Of a stretch of 64,000 bases of DNA, positions 26,601-34,399 are shown piece by piece. Position numbers and translations under genes: made by a program. The notes beneath the pieces were generated by a model that was given only the letters and a program-made list of their open reading frames with translations, did no database searches and was not told the origin of the DNA. Source of the DNA: JAPHSX01 sp041554195 (GTDB lineage Bacteria; Pseudomonadota; Gammaproteobacteria; Thiohalomonadales; Thiohalomonadaceae). Each line of letters begins with the position of its first letter. Position 1 is the stretch's first letter. The stretch is from the NCBI GenBank assembly GCA_041554195.1, contig JBFFMJ010000002.1:62001-126000 (forward strand). Direction: 5' to 3'.

Positions 26601-27125
26601 ATGTCTGACTGCCGCGAACGTTTTCTCTGTGATGAGATGCTGGCGCGGCTGGGGCGCTGGTTGCGCGCCGCAGGATATGATGTGCTCATTGCCTCGGCGG
26701 GGGAGGACGATAAGAAACTGCTGCAACTGGCGCGAGAAGAAGACCGCCTTTTTATCAGCCGGGATCGTAAATTGCTGGAGCATCGTGATGCTATCAACAG
26801 CGTGGTGCTGCTCGACGCCAATCAGTTAGCCGGGCAGTTACAGGAGTTGAGCTGGCTTTGCTCTATCGACTGGTTGTGTCAGCCTTTTAGTCGTTGTCTG
26901 GAGTGTAATAGTCAATTGGTGGCGGCTAGCCCGGATGTGATCACTCGGGTGCCGCAGGGGGCGCTACGCGAGAGTGAGACTGTGCTCTATTGCCCCCGTT
27001 GTGATCAACCCTACTGGAGCGGCAGCCATGTCAGGCGTATGCGTCGTCAGCTGGAGAATTTTTCTCAGGGGATCTGGAATGCCGGTGTGGAGGATGATGT
27101 CTTCCCACCGTCATGTGAGGAGTGA
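26601..27125 (+). CDS. Mut7-C RNase domain protein with zinc ribbon
   Basis: 174 residues. The N-terminal half matches the Mut7-C (DUF82) PIN-like nuclease domain: FLCDEMLARLGRWLRAAGYD, an acidic EDD, and FISRDRKLL. The C-terminal half has two CxxC pairs (CLEC ... CPRC) that probably bind zinc. The family is predicted, not proven in most members, to cut RNA. Neighbours are a DHH phosphoesterase 7 bases upstream and a HIT-type enzyme immediately downstream, which favours an RNA or nucleotide role. Confidence 0.8.
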   Translation: MSDCRERFLCDEMLARLGRWLRAAGYDVLIASAGEDDKKLLQLAREEDRLFISRDRKLLEHRDAINSVVLLDANQLAGQLQELSWLCSIDWLCQPFSRCLECNSQLVAASPDVITRVPQGALRESETVLYCPRCDQPYWSGSHVRRMRRQLENFSQGIWNAGVEDDVFPPSCEE

Positions 27126-27127
27126 AT

Positions 27128-28159
27128 ATGAACAGCAATACCTTTGACTCGGTTGATAATTTCACTAACGCCTTTGCCAGTGGCCTCAGTGAAATGCTGG
27201 AGCATGAGGGTCTCGGCGTCTTTATTCTGGTGTGCGCCAATGCGGGCTTTGAGCCACGCCTTCAGCAGCAGCTGGCTCCGCGCCTGAAACAGAATTTCGA
27301 GAACTATAGCGAGCAGTATCGTGAGGCCCTGCGTCAGGGGCGTACCCTGCCTGATGCCGACGATGATGTCATGGTCTTCCTTAAAATCATGGCGGTCGGT
27401 TTTGAGGCACTGCAACCGACGCAACGGCGTGCCGAAGGCCCGTGGGAGTTGCAGTTTAATCAGCTGCGCGCCTTTCGTCCGCCACGTATGGCGCATACCA
27501 AAGTCGAGACGTTGCATGCCCCCTTTAATGAGAATGGCTTTCACTTCAATAAACCGTTCCTGCGCAAGGAGTGTTTCTGGTCAGGTGACCTACAGGGGCG
27601 TGAGGTCGAGCTGCTCTATAATAAATTCCCCTTTGTCGATTTTCACGGCCTGCTGGTGCCGCAGCGTGAGCACAATGCACCGCAGTTTCTTACCCATGAT
27701 GATCACCATTATATGTGGCGTGTGAGTGAAGAGTTGGGAGCGACATTGCCCGGTATCGGTTTTGGCTACAACGCCTACGGCGCCTTTGCCTCGGTTAACC
27801 ATCTGCACTTTCAGATGTTTCTACGTGATGCGGTATTGCCGGTACAACAATCGCAATGGCGACACAATGGCGGTACGCAGGAGTACCCCTCGCGGGTTGA
27901 ACGCTTCGATAATGCCGAGGCGGCGTGGCGTTATATCGAGACCATGCACCGGGGAGGGGAGAGCTACAACCTACTCTACCTACCGGGCGTGATCTATTGC
28001 CTGCCGCGCCGTAGCCAGGGCAGTTATTTACATGCACCGTGGACCGGTGGGTTTGCCTGGTATGAGATGTGTGGTGGTATGGTGAGTTTTAGTCACGAAG
28101 ATTTTTCTCAACTCAGTAGCGAGGTGATCGAGGCGGAGTTTGCCAAACTGGCATTGTAG
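27128..28159 (+). CDS. HIT-superfamily nucleotidyltransferase/phosphorylase-like protein
   Basis: 343 residues from ATG 27128, chosen because GAGGAG (27117-27122) lies 5 bases upstream. A GTG at 27122 overlaps the previous stop but has no such site. The active-site motif NHLHFQMF matches the HxHxQ type seen in GDP-hexose phosphorylases, GalT-like and Ap4A phosphorylase-like enzymes. An upstream segment, DFHGLLVPQREHN, also fits such proteins. The substrate is unknown. It is last in the long co-directional run; the convergent mltD follows. Confidence 0.55.
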   Translation: MNSNTFDSVDNFTNAFASGLSEMLEHEGLGVFILVCANAGFEPRLQQQLAPRLKQNFENYSEQYREALRQGRTLPDADDDVMVFLKIMAVGFEALQPTQRRAEGPWELQFNQLRAFRPPRMAHTKVETLHAPFNENGFHFNKPFLRKECFWSGDLQGREVELLYNKFPFVDFHGLLVPQREHNAPQFLTHDDHHYMWRVSEELGATLPGIGFGYNAYGAFASVNHLHFQMFLRDAVLPVQQSQWRHNGGTQEYPSRVERFDNAEAAWRYIETMHRGGESYNLLYLPGVIYCLPRRSQGSYLHAPWTGGFAWYEMCGGMVSFSHEDFSQLSSEVIEAEFAKLAL

Positions 28160-28228
28160 GGCGGGAGCTGTGTCCTTGCCGCGAAGGTATGCCAACAGAG
28201 ATTCGCCCCAATGGCGAACCTCCAACAG

Positions 28229-29857
28229 TTAGATGCTGCCAGACTGTCGTTTTACATCCACATAGAGGGTGAGGCGATCACCCGGTTGCAGATATTTCTT
28301 TCCCTGTAGCTTCTTGTTCCAGCTTTTGAGTTTGCTGATGCTGACGCGGAATTTATCCGAGATAAGCGCCAGTGAATCGCCGTTGCGCACGGTGTAGCCG
28401 ATGCGCCGATTGGTGGTCTGCTCAAAGGGGTGGACGAAGGTGGCGGGGTTGATTGCCGAGACCTTCTGGCTCTGCTGTGTCCAGATCACCAGTTTGCTGC
28501 CGGGGCGTAGCGGGTCACGCGGTGCCATGCCATTCCAGCGGGCCAGCTCCTGTACGCCGACACTATATTTCTGTGCAATATCCCACAGCGTGTCGCCCTG
28601 CTGCACGCGGTACTCTACTTTGTTTCCGTTACGCTTGCGGCTTTGAATACTCTTCAGCCGCTGGTTGGAACTGAGCTGGTAACGTGACAGACTCTTGCGT
28701 GCCACCGGGATGATCAGGGTTTTACCGGCGCGAATATTATTGCCCTTGATGCCGTTAACCTTGCGCACTAAATCGACATTGGTGCGGTAGTTCTCGGCGA
28801 TCACCCCGAGTACCTCACCGCTCTTGACCTTATGGCGCTTCCAGCTAATGCGCTCGTTCTTCGGGTATTCGGCCAGTGCGGTCTGGAACTGCTCGACCTT
28901 CTCTACCGGCACCAGCAGCTGATGCGGCCCCTTCGGATCGGTAGCCCAGCGGTTGAACCCCGGGTTGTAGCGGTACATCTCCTCCAGAGAAATGTCCGCC
29001 AGTTCGGCGGCCAGATCCAGGTCGATCTGCGAGCCGACGTCGACACTGCCCAGATAGGGAGTATCGGGGATTGTTGCTAGTATCACGTCGTGGGCGGGTG
29101 GGTTGGCGACCAGCTGGCTGATGGCGAGCAGTTTGGGCACATAGCCCTCGGTCTCTTTGGGTAGATCCAGTGACCAGTAGTCGGTGGGTTTGCCCTTTTT
29201 CCTGTTGCGACGGATCGCTCTTCTTACTGTCCCTTCGCCGGAGTTGTAGGCGGCCAGGGCATGTAACCAGTCGCCGTCGAAGTAGCGGTGCAGGTACTCT
29301 AAATAATCGAAGGCGGCGCGGGTGGAGGCGGTGACATCACGGCGGCCGTCGTACCACCAGGTCTGGCTCAGCTTGTAGCGCCTACCGGTGCCGGGCACGA
29401 ACTGCCACAGGCCGGCAGCACGGCCATGGGAGTAGGCGAAGGGCTGGTAGGCGCTCTCCACCACGGGAAGCAGGGCGAGCTCCATCGGGATACCGCGTCG
29501 CTCGGCCTCCTCAACGATGAGGTGCAGGTAGGGGGTGGCGCGCTCAGTCATGCGGGCAAGGTAACTTTTGTGCTTGGTATACCAGGCCAGGTCGCTCTGC
29601 ATCCGGGGGTGCTGGTGTTCGCTTAACTGAAAACCATCGCGCAGGCGGCTCCAGAGGTCGCGTGGCTCGTAACAGAGCTCGGCGAGCTGTTCGGGCTCCG
29701 GGGCGGGGGTGGCGATGGGTTCCGGCTGTGGCGTGCTGACCACCACGGGCTCGGCTGGTGGCAGTTTTGCCTGTTGGTTAAGGCAGCCGCTGAGTGCGAG
29801 GCTGAACAGGGCGGGCATAAGGAGCGCGCCAATCCTTGGTCTTTTTATTTGCAACAT
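28229..29857 (-). CDS. mltD: Membrane-bound lytic murein transglycosylase D
   Basis: Outer-membrane lipoprotein that cleaves peptidoglycan glycan strands. 542 residues from ATG at 29857; a TTG 36 bases further upstream is less likely. The signal peptide ends in lipobox LSGC. The SLT-type catalytic domain includes LLPVVESAY (catalytic Glu) and the AAYNSGEG motif. Three C-terminal LysM modules follow (starting KVKSGEVL, RVQQGDTL, TVRNGDSL) and bind peptidoglycan. The mltD-gloB order is as in E. coli. Confidence 0.95.
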   Translation of the reverse strand: MLQIKRPRIGALLMPALFSLALSGCLNQQAKLPPAEPVVVSTPQPEPIATPAPEPEQLAELCYEPRDLWSRLRDGFQLSEHQHPRMQSDLAWYTKHKSYLARMTERATPYLHLIVEEAERRGIPMELALLPVVESAYQPFAYSHGRAAGLWQFVPGTGRRYKLSQTWWYDGRRDVTASTRAAFDYLEYLHRYFDGDWLHALAAYNSGEGTVRRAIRRNRKKGKPTDYWSLDLPKETEGYVPKLLAISQLVANPPAHDVILATIPDTPYLGSVDVGSQIDLDLAAELADISLEEMYRYNPGFNRWATDPKGPHQLLVPVEKVEQFQTALAEYPKNERISWKRHKVKSGEVLGVIAENYRTNVDLVRKVNGIKGNNIRAGKTLIIPVARKSLSRYQLSSNQRLKSIQSRKRNGNKVEYRVQQGDTLWDIAQKYSVGVQELARWNGMAPRDPLRPGSKLVIWTQQSQKVSAINPATFVHPFEQTTNRRIGYTVRNGDSLALISDKFRVSISKLKSWNKKLQGKKYLQPGDRLTLYVDVKRQSGSI

Positions 29858-29911
29858 CTGCCTATTATCAACTAAAGCTAGAAATGACTTCAAGTATCTA
29901 TTTTTTAAGGT

Positions 29912-30685
29912 TCAATCCAGTGTGTCTTTCCAGTGGCGAACCACCGCAAGTACCTCGGCAGGAGTGCTCAAATCTCGTCCGGCAAAAGTCTCGGCTGCGG
30001 CAGCCAGTGAAGGTACGTGGCTGCGCAGAAAGGGATTGGTGGCTTTCTCTGTCGCCAGACTTGAGGGTACGCTGGGTCTGCTAGCACGACGTAGCGCATC
30101 AACCTTATTGAGGCGTGCCAGTATTTCAGCATTATGCGGCTCGGCGACCACGGCAAAGCCGAGATTGGCCTGGGTATATTCGTGGGCACAGTAGACCAGC
30201 GTATCGTCGGGCAGGGCGCGGAGTTTTTCCAGCGAGTGGTACATCTGCTCGGCCGTACCTTCGAAGAGTCGACCACACCCGGCGCTAAACAGGGTATCAC
30301 CGCTGAATAGCGCACCGTGGCCGTAGTAGCAGATGTGGCCGCGGGTGTGACCTGGGGTGTCGAACACCTGCAAACGCATAGCGCATGACGGCAGCTCCAC
30401 CCCGTCGCCCTCATGCAGGGGGTGCGTGAGGGCAGGGATGCGTTCATCGGCCGGGCCATAGACCGGTATTTGGTAGCGTTCTAGCAGCTCTGTTATGCCG
30501 CCGGTGTGGTCGCCGTGGTGGTGGGTGATGAGTATGGCCGTGGGGCGCAGTCCCTCACGTTCCAGGTACTCAATCACCGGGTCGGCATCGCCCGGATCGA
30601 CGATGGCGACATCTGGCTTGTCGTCACAGCCGATAAGCCAGATATAATTATCATCGAAGGCGTTGAGTTGATGGACTTTCATCAT
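29912..30685 (-). CDS. gloB: Hydroxyacylglutathione hydrolase (glyoxalase II)
   Basis: Metallo-beta-lactamase-fold enzyme that hydrolyses S-lactoylglutathione to lactate and glutathione, the second step of methylglyoxal detoxification. 257 residues, the usual length. Metal motif THHHGDHTGG (about 54-63), downstream His in DTPGHTRGH, Asp in FSGDTLF and His in YCAHEYT. Divergent from the methyltransferase gene. Confidence 0.96.
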   Translation of the reverse strand: MMKVHQLNAFDDNYIWLIGCDDKPDVAIVDPGDADPVIEYLEREGLRPTAILITHHHGDHTGGITELLERYQIPVYGPADERIPALTHPLHEGDGVELPSCAMRLQVFDTPGHTRGHICYYGHGALFSGDTLFSAGCGRLFEGTAEQMYHSLEKLRALPDDTLVYCAHEYTQANLGFAVVAEPHNAEILARLNKVDALRRASRPSVPSSLATEKATNPFLRSHVPSLAAAAETFAGRDLSTPAEVLAVVRHWKDTLD

Positions 30686-30723
30686 AGGGCTTAACCTGTC
30701 AGGCTGTCAGTAACGGCAAAAAC

Positions 30724-31545
30724 GTGAGCACCCCTTTATACACCATGAAGCGACTTCTTCAAGCCTACCAGTGCACAGATAGCAGCGAAGCCTATGCCCA
30801 GTTAAGTTGCTGGTATCAGCAGCCGCTCGGTAAGATGGTGCATCAGCGTGAACACGAGTTGATAACTCAACTACTCCCTGGCCTGTTCGGCTACCACCTT
30901 TTGCAGCTGGGGGAGACTCTGGGAACAGGGCATCTGGTGGCATCCCGTATTTCGCACCGCATGGTCATGCTGGATGAGTTGAATGCGTCGCCAGATACCG
31001 CCGATAAGATAGATGGGCTCGAATATCTGCAGGGACATGCCGCGCAGTTGCCATTGGCCAGTGATAGCCTGGATGTGGTGCTAATGCCCCATCTGCTGGA
31101 ATTTTCTCGCGATCCGCACCAGGTGTTGCGAGAGATCGAGCGGGTGTTGATCCCCGAGGGGCATCTGGTGCTCCTCTGCTTCAATCCGTGGAGTCTGTTT
31201 GGCCTGCGACGCCTGCTGCAGGGCTGGCGCGACGAGGCCCCCTGGTCGGGTCATTTTTATACCCCATTGCGTCTAAAGGACTGGTTGAGTCTGCTCGGCT
31301 TTGATACGGTACTGCTGCGCCACTATTTTCACCGCCCCCCGCTGCAACATCCGCCCACGATGAGCTATTTGCGTCGTATGGAGACTTTGGGTCAACGCTT
31401 CTGGTCGCCGCTGGGCGGGGGTTATATGCTAGTGGCGAAAAAACGGGTGGCGACGATGACCCCGATTAAACCGCGCTGGCGTACCGCCCGTAGCCTGATT
31501 AATGTTGGATTGGCCGAACCTTCGGCCCGCAGAGATAAGACATGA
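30724..31545 (+). CDS. SAM-dependent methyltransferase (YafS-like)
   Basis: 273 residues with a class I methyltransferase fold: LLQLGETLGTG (motif I), LPLASDSLDVVLMPHLLEF (motifs II-III) and EGHLVLLCFNP. Placed between gloB and rnhA like E. coli yafS. The substrate is unknown. GTG 30724 is used here; an ATG at 30745 is an alternative, and neither has a clear ribosome site. It overlaps rnhA by 4 bases. Confidence 0.8.
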   Translation: MSTPLYTMKRLLQAYQCTDSSEAYAQLSCWYQQPLGKMVHQREHELITQLLPGLFGYHLLQLGETLGTGHLVASRISHRMVMLDELNASPDTADKIDGLEYLQGHAAQLPLASDSLDVVLMPHLLEFSRDPHQVLREIERVLIPEGHLVLLCFNPWSLFGLRRLLQGWRDEAPWSGHFYTPLRLKDWLSLLGFDTVLLRHYFHRPPLQHPPTMSYLRRMETLGQRFWSPLGGGYMLVAKKRVATMTPIKPRWRTARSLINVGLAEPSARRDKT

Positions 31546-31994
31546 GTGATGTGAAGAACGGTGTGGTAGAAATTTTTACTGATGGTGCCTGTCGAGGTAA
31601 CCCGGGACCCGGTGGTTGGGGGGTCCTGTTACGTTACAACGGAAATGACAAAACACTGCATGGCGGTGAGAAACAGACCACCAATAACCGCATGGAACTG
31701 ATGGCAGCGATTATGGCGATGGAGAGTCTGACACGCCCCTGTGCGGTGAAGCTGACCACCGATTCCAAGTATGTGATGCAGGGCATTACCGAATGGATGG
31801 CCAACTGGAAAAAGCGTGGTTGGAAGACCGCAGCGCGAAAGCCGGTAAAAAATGTCGACCTGTGGCAGCGGCTGGATCAGGCCCTTAGTAAACATCAGGT
31901 ATCATGGCACTGGGTGAAGGGGCACAGCGGCCACCCCGAGAATGAACTGGCCGATGAGCTGGCCAACCGCGGTATCGAAGAGCTGGCGCCATAA
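31542..31994 (+). CDS. rnhA: Ribonuclease HI
   Basis: Removes RNA from RNA-DNA hybrids. 150 residues. Catalytic residues sit in FTDGACRGNPGPGG, NNRMELMA and TTDSKYVMQG, with the C-terminal NELADELAN. The basic handle region (WKKRGWKTA) is present. In the conserved mltD-gloB-yafS-rnhA-dnaQ block. Confidence 0.98.
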   Translation: MSDVKNGVVEIFTDGACRGNPGPGGWGVLLRYNGNDKTLHGGEKQTTNNRMELMAAIMAMESLTRPCAVKLTTDSKYVMQGITEWMANWKKRGWKTAARKPVKNVDLWQRLDQALSKHQVSWHWVKGHSGHPENELADELANRGIEELAP

Positions 31995-32060
31995 TGGTAT
32001 TGTTACTGCTGGTTTAGCAACTATATTTAAGCAAGTAGCTTCTAATTTGAGGGGAATAGA

Positions 32061-32261
32061 ATGAATCGTCAGTCGGGTGCAACAATGACAGAGTATGTGT
32101 TGATGGTATCACTGATTGCTATCGCATTGGTTGCAGCCATTCTGCTCTTCCAGGGAGCCCTGCGTGATAATTTGGGGGAGTCGGCGGACTGCGTAAGCAG
32201 TATTTCGGGTGGTAGTACAGAAAATTGTCCTGGGGTGGGCGGTGATAGCCCGCAACCCTAA
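32061..32261 (+). CDS. Flp-type pilin, second copy, between rnhA and dnaQ
   Basis: 66 residues. The motif GATMTEYVLMVSLIA is the Flp prepilin signature: cleavage after Gly, Glu+5/Tyr+6-type pair, hydrophobic helix. The leader is only about six residues (MNRQSG), and the C-terminus is Gly/Ser-rich with two Cys. It resembles the pilin at 40161 in motif but not in tail. A good ribosome site (GAGGGGA) precedes ATG 32061. It is isolated from the main Tad locus by 8 kb and interrupts a housekeeping pair. Confidence 0.75.
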   Translation: MNRQSGATMTEYVLMVSLIAIALVAAILLFQGALRDNLGESADCVSSISGGSTENCPGVGGDSPQP

Positions 32262-32285
32262 TTCCGGCATGACGACAGAGAGATC

Positions 32286-33008
32286 ATGAGTAACTCACGT
32301 AAGATAGTTCTCGATACCGAGACTACCGGCCTTGAGCCATCCAGTGGCCATCGTATCATTGAGATCGGTTGTGTTGAGATGATCAACCGCCGCATCACCG
32401 GCAACAATTATCACGTATATCTTAAACCGGATCGCGAGATTGATGAGGGCGCGATTGAGGTTCACGGTATTACCAATGAATTTCTCGCAGACAAACCCCA
32501 TTTTCCTGATGTGGTTGAGGATTTCATCGCCTTTATCCGCGGTGCCGAGCTGGTCATTCACAATGCCCCCTTTGATGTCGGTTTCATTAATGCAGAACTG
32601 TCACGCATGGGTTCGCCCCATGGCAAGGTGACGGATTTCTGTACCGTACTCGATACTCTGGCTATGGCTCGCCAGATGCACCCAGGGCAGAAGAATAATC
32701 TTGACGCCCTCTGCAAGCGTTACGGCATTAATAACGAGCACCGCGAGCTGCATGGCGCGCTTCTCGACTCGGAGATTCTGGCCGATGTCTATCTAGCCAT
32801 GACCGGTGGTCAGACCTCGTTGTCTCTGGGTAGTGGTGAAGAGGGTGGGGTACAACAGCAGGGGATTCGTCGACTTAACTGCGAGAGAAAGCCTCTTCCT
32901 GTGATTCATGCGGCGGATGATGAACTTGGGTTGCACAATAAGCTGCTAGATATCATCGAGAAAAAAAGTGGTGGTGCACCACTTTGGAGAGAGACGCTGA
33001 ACCATTAA
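32286..33008 (+). CDS. dnaQ: DNA polymerase III epsilon subunit (3'-5' proofreading exonuclease)
   Basis: Proofreading exonuclease of the replicative polymerase. 240 residues. DEDDh motifs: VLDTETTGLEP, HNAPFDVGFINAEL, and HGALLDSEILADVY with His upstream. The C-terminal tail (about 180-240) should bind the alpha subunit. It starts 24 bases after the small pilin gene. Confidence 0.97.
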   Translation: MSNSRKIVLDTETTGLEPSSGHRIIEIGCVEMINRRITGNNYHVYLKPDREIDEGAIEVHGITNEFLADKPHFPDVVEDFIAFIRGAELVIHNAPFDVGFINAELSRMGSPHGKVTDFCTVLDTLAMARQMHPGQKNNLDALCKRYGINNEHRELHGALLDSEILADVYLAMTGGQTSLSLGSGEEGGVQQQGIRRLNCERKPLPVIHAADDELGLHNKLLDIIEKKSGGAPLWRETLNH

Positions 33009-33297
33009 TTGTGCTTTAGATTGACAGAATCATTGCTCGTTTATTCTTTATGCATGTATTTTTCAATAGGAGATGTTTCAAGCCTAGGTAGTGTGATTCA
33101 GGGTTCAGAAAAGGGAGAGTGGTTCGTCGACAGTGTGGACTCAAATGAGCATTCCGGTTATCCATGTCGATAAAGGAGAATTTCTGACCCACAAACAGCG
33201 ATCGAGAACCGTCGATGAGGTCGCTTGAGGGTGGGATAAGGAGGTATGAAAAACGAAGGAATATCCAAAAGCGGTCTTTATTCTGCAACGAATTTAT
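33009..33297. other. Gap between dnaQ and the minor pilin genes
   Basis: 289 bases between convergent genes. I see no terminator with a clear T run and no convincing gene. A possible minus-strand reading frame of 90 codons has no ribosome site or recognisable sequence. Confidence 0.4.
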
Positions 33298-33900
33298 TTA
33301 TGGTGAGGGAGGTACGTAAGTATGCAAATCCTCTCCGACTCGCGTGGTTTCGAAACTTGGCATGGTGATGCTAGACTCAATATTAAATAGACCAGGCATC
33401 ATAAACTGATAGGGGACATTGTCCACACTAACCTTGACCAGTGGAGTTCGTCTTGGGAGAGCCTGATCCCCTGTATTCGTGCACGTGTAGCTGACGGTAA
33501 CACTACTCCCACCACTAAGGATATAGGGCGAGTATAGCCGCATTTGTTCTACAATTTTACAACCTGAATCTGTTGAGCCTTCTGCGCACGAATCGATGGT
33601 TCTGTATACCTCGTCGCCGGGTGTGCAGAGTATATTCAATACACCCCCTTCATCACAGTCTAGTATAAACGTTTCGTCACGATAATCAAAAATATCGCAG
33701 GCCGGATCAGCAGTAATGGCGTAACGTGCACCAGCATGTGTTGCCTGTACCATCCGTGACCAGTTGAAGGTGGCCATGGAGAACTCAATGATAGCAAACA
33801 CCAGAGTAGTGAATATCATGAAGGTAAGGGTAAATTCAACGAGCGCAGCGCCTGTCTGGTGGCATTTAGTCTTTACATTGATATGATTGTTATAGGCCAA
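33298..33900 (-). CDS. tadE: TadE-like minor pilin
   Basis: About 200 residues. The N-terminus GAALVEFTLTFMIFTTLVFA is a pseudopilin-type cleavage and helix region, followed by ATHAGARYA as in TadE proteins. The C-terminal periplasmic part has several Cys. I favour the TTG start at 33900 because GAGGAG lies 6 bases before it and it overlaps the upstream stop; an ATG at 33924 has no site. The protein would be a minor component or initiator of the Tad pilus. Third gene of a three-gene minus-strand group. Confidence 0.8.
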   Translation of the reverse strand: MAYNNHINVKTKCHQTGAALVEFTLTFMIFTTLVFAIIEFSMATFNWSRMVQATHAGARYAITADPACDIFDYRDETFILDCDEGGVLNILCTPGDEVYRTIDSCAEGSTDSGCKIVEQMRLYSPYILSGGSSVTVSYTCTNTGDQALPRRTPLVKVSVDNVPYQFMMPGLFNIESSITMPSFETTRVGEDLHTYVPPSP

Positions 33901-34399
33901 TGTAACGCTCCTCTGTCTTGGCATTGAGGGTAATAGAGCCTAGATTGGCGAACGGCACGACGATTTCTCCGAAGTAACCGACAAAAGGGACTCTTGCGCT
34001 AACCTTGATGACACAAATATTCACGCTACCATCATTTTTGTTCACCAACCGTTGTTCGGGCAGGGGAATAGTAACGTCGGTCTCGTCGAGGCTGGGCAGG
34101 AGAGGAGTTGTGCCGCTGCCATAGGCTACCAGTTCTTTGGCTCTTTCGACTGCCGTCGATGCGTCCCATTCGGCCTGCGTAAGAGTAGTGCAATTGTCTT
34201 CAGTGATCTGAGCGAGTCCGTCCATTCTTGCGAGATAGCGTGCACCAGTATTAACCGCCTTATCCAAGGTGTTCTGTTGGTAGAGGGCGCGGCCAAGCTC
34301 AGTGATCCCAAACAGCAGCATGATCATCAATGGCAGGATGATTGCGAACTCAACCATGGCGACACCGGCTTGGCGGTGCAATGATAATATATTATTCAT
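33890..34399 (-). CDS. TadE-like minor pilin
   Basis: 169 residues. GVAMVEFAIILPLMIMLLFG is the TadE processing and membrane segment, followed by ELGRALYQQNTLDKAVNTGARYLAR, a typical TadE helix. A small periplasmic domain follows. It overlaps the downstream minor pilin gene and, by 8 bases, the upstream TadG-like gene, so the three are one operon. Confidence 0.85.
   Translation of the reverse strand: MNNILSLHRQAGVAMVEFAIILPLMIMLLFGITELGRALYQQNTLDKAVNTGARYLARMDGLAQITEDNCTTLTQAEWDASTAVERAKELVAYGSGTTPLLPSLDETDVTIPLPEQRLVNKNDGSVNICVIKVSARVPFVGYFGEIVVPFANLGSITLNAKTEERYIGL

Noticed and set aside
28202..28218. Inverted repeat TTCGCC-CCAAT-GGCGAA between convergent genes
   Set aside because: Short stem, no T run; could be chance or a single copy of a genome repeat that I cannot test here.
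33016..33288. Minus-strand 90-codon frame after dnaQ
   Set aside because: No ribosome site, no signal or family likeness; probably random.
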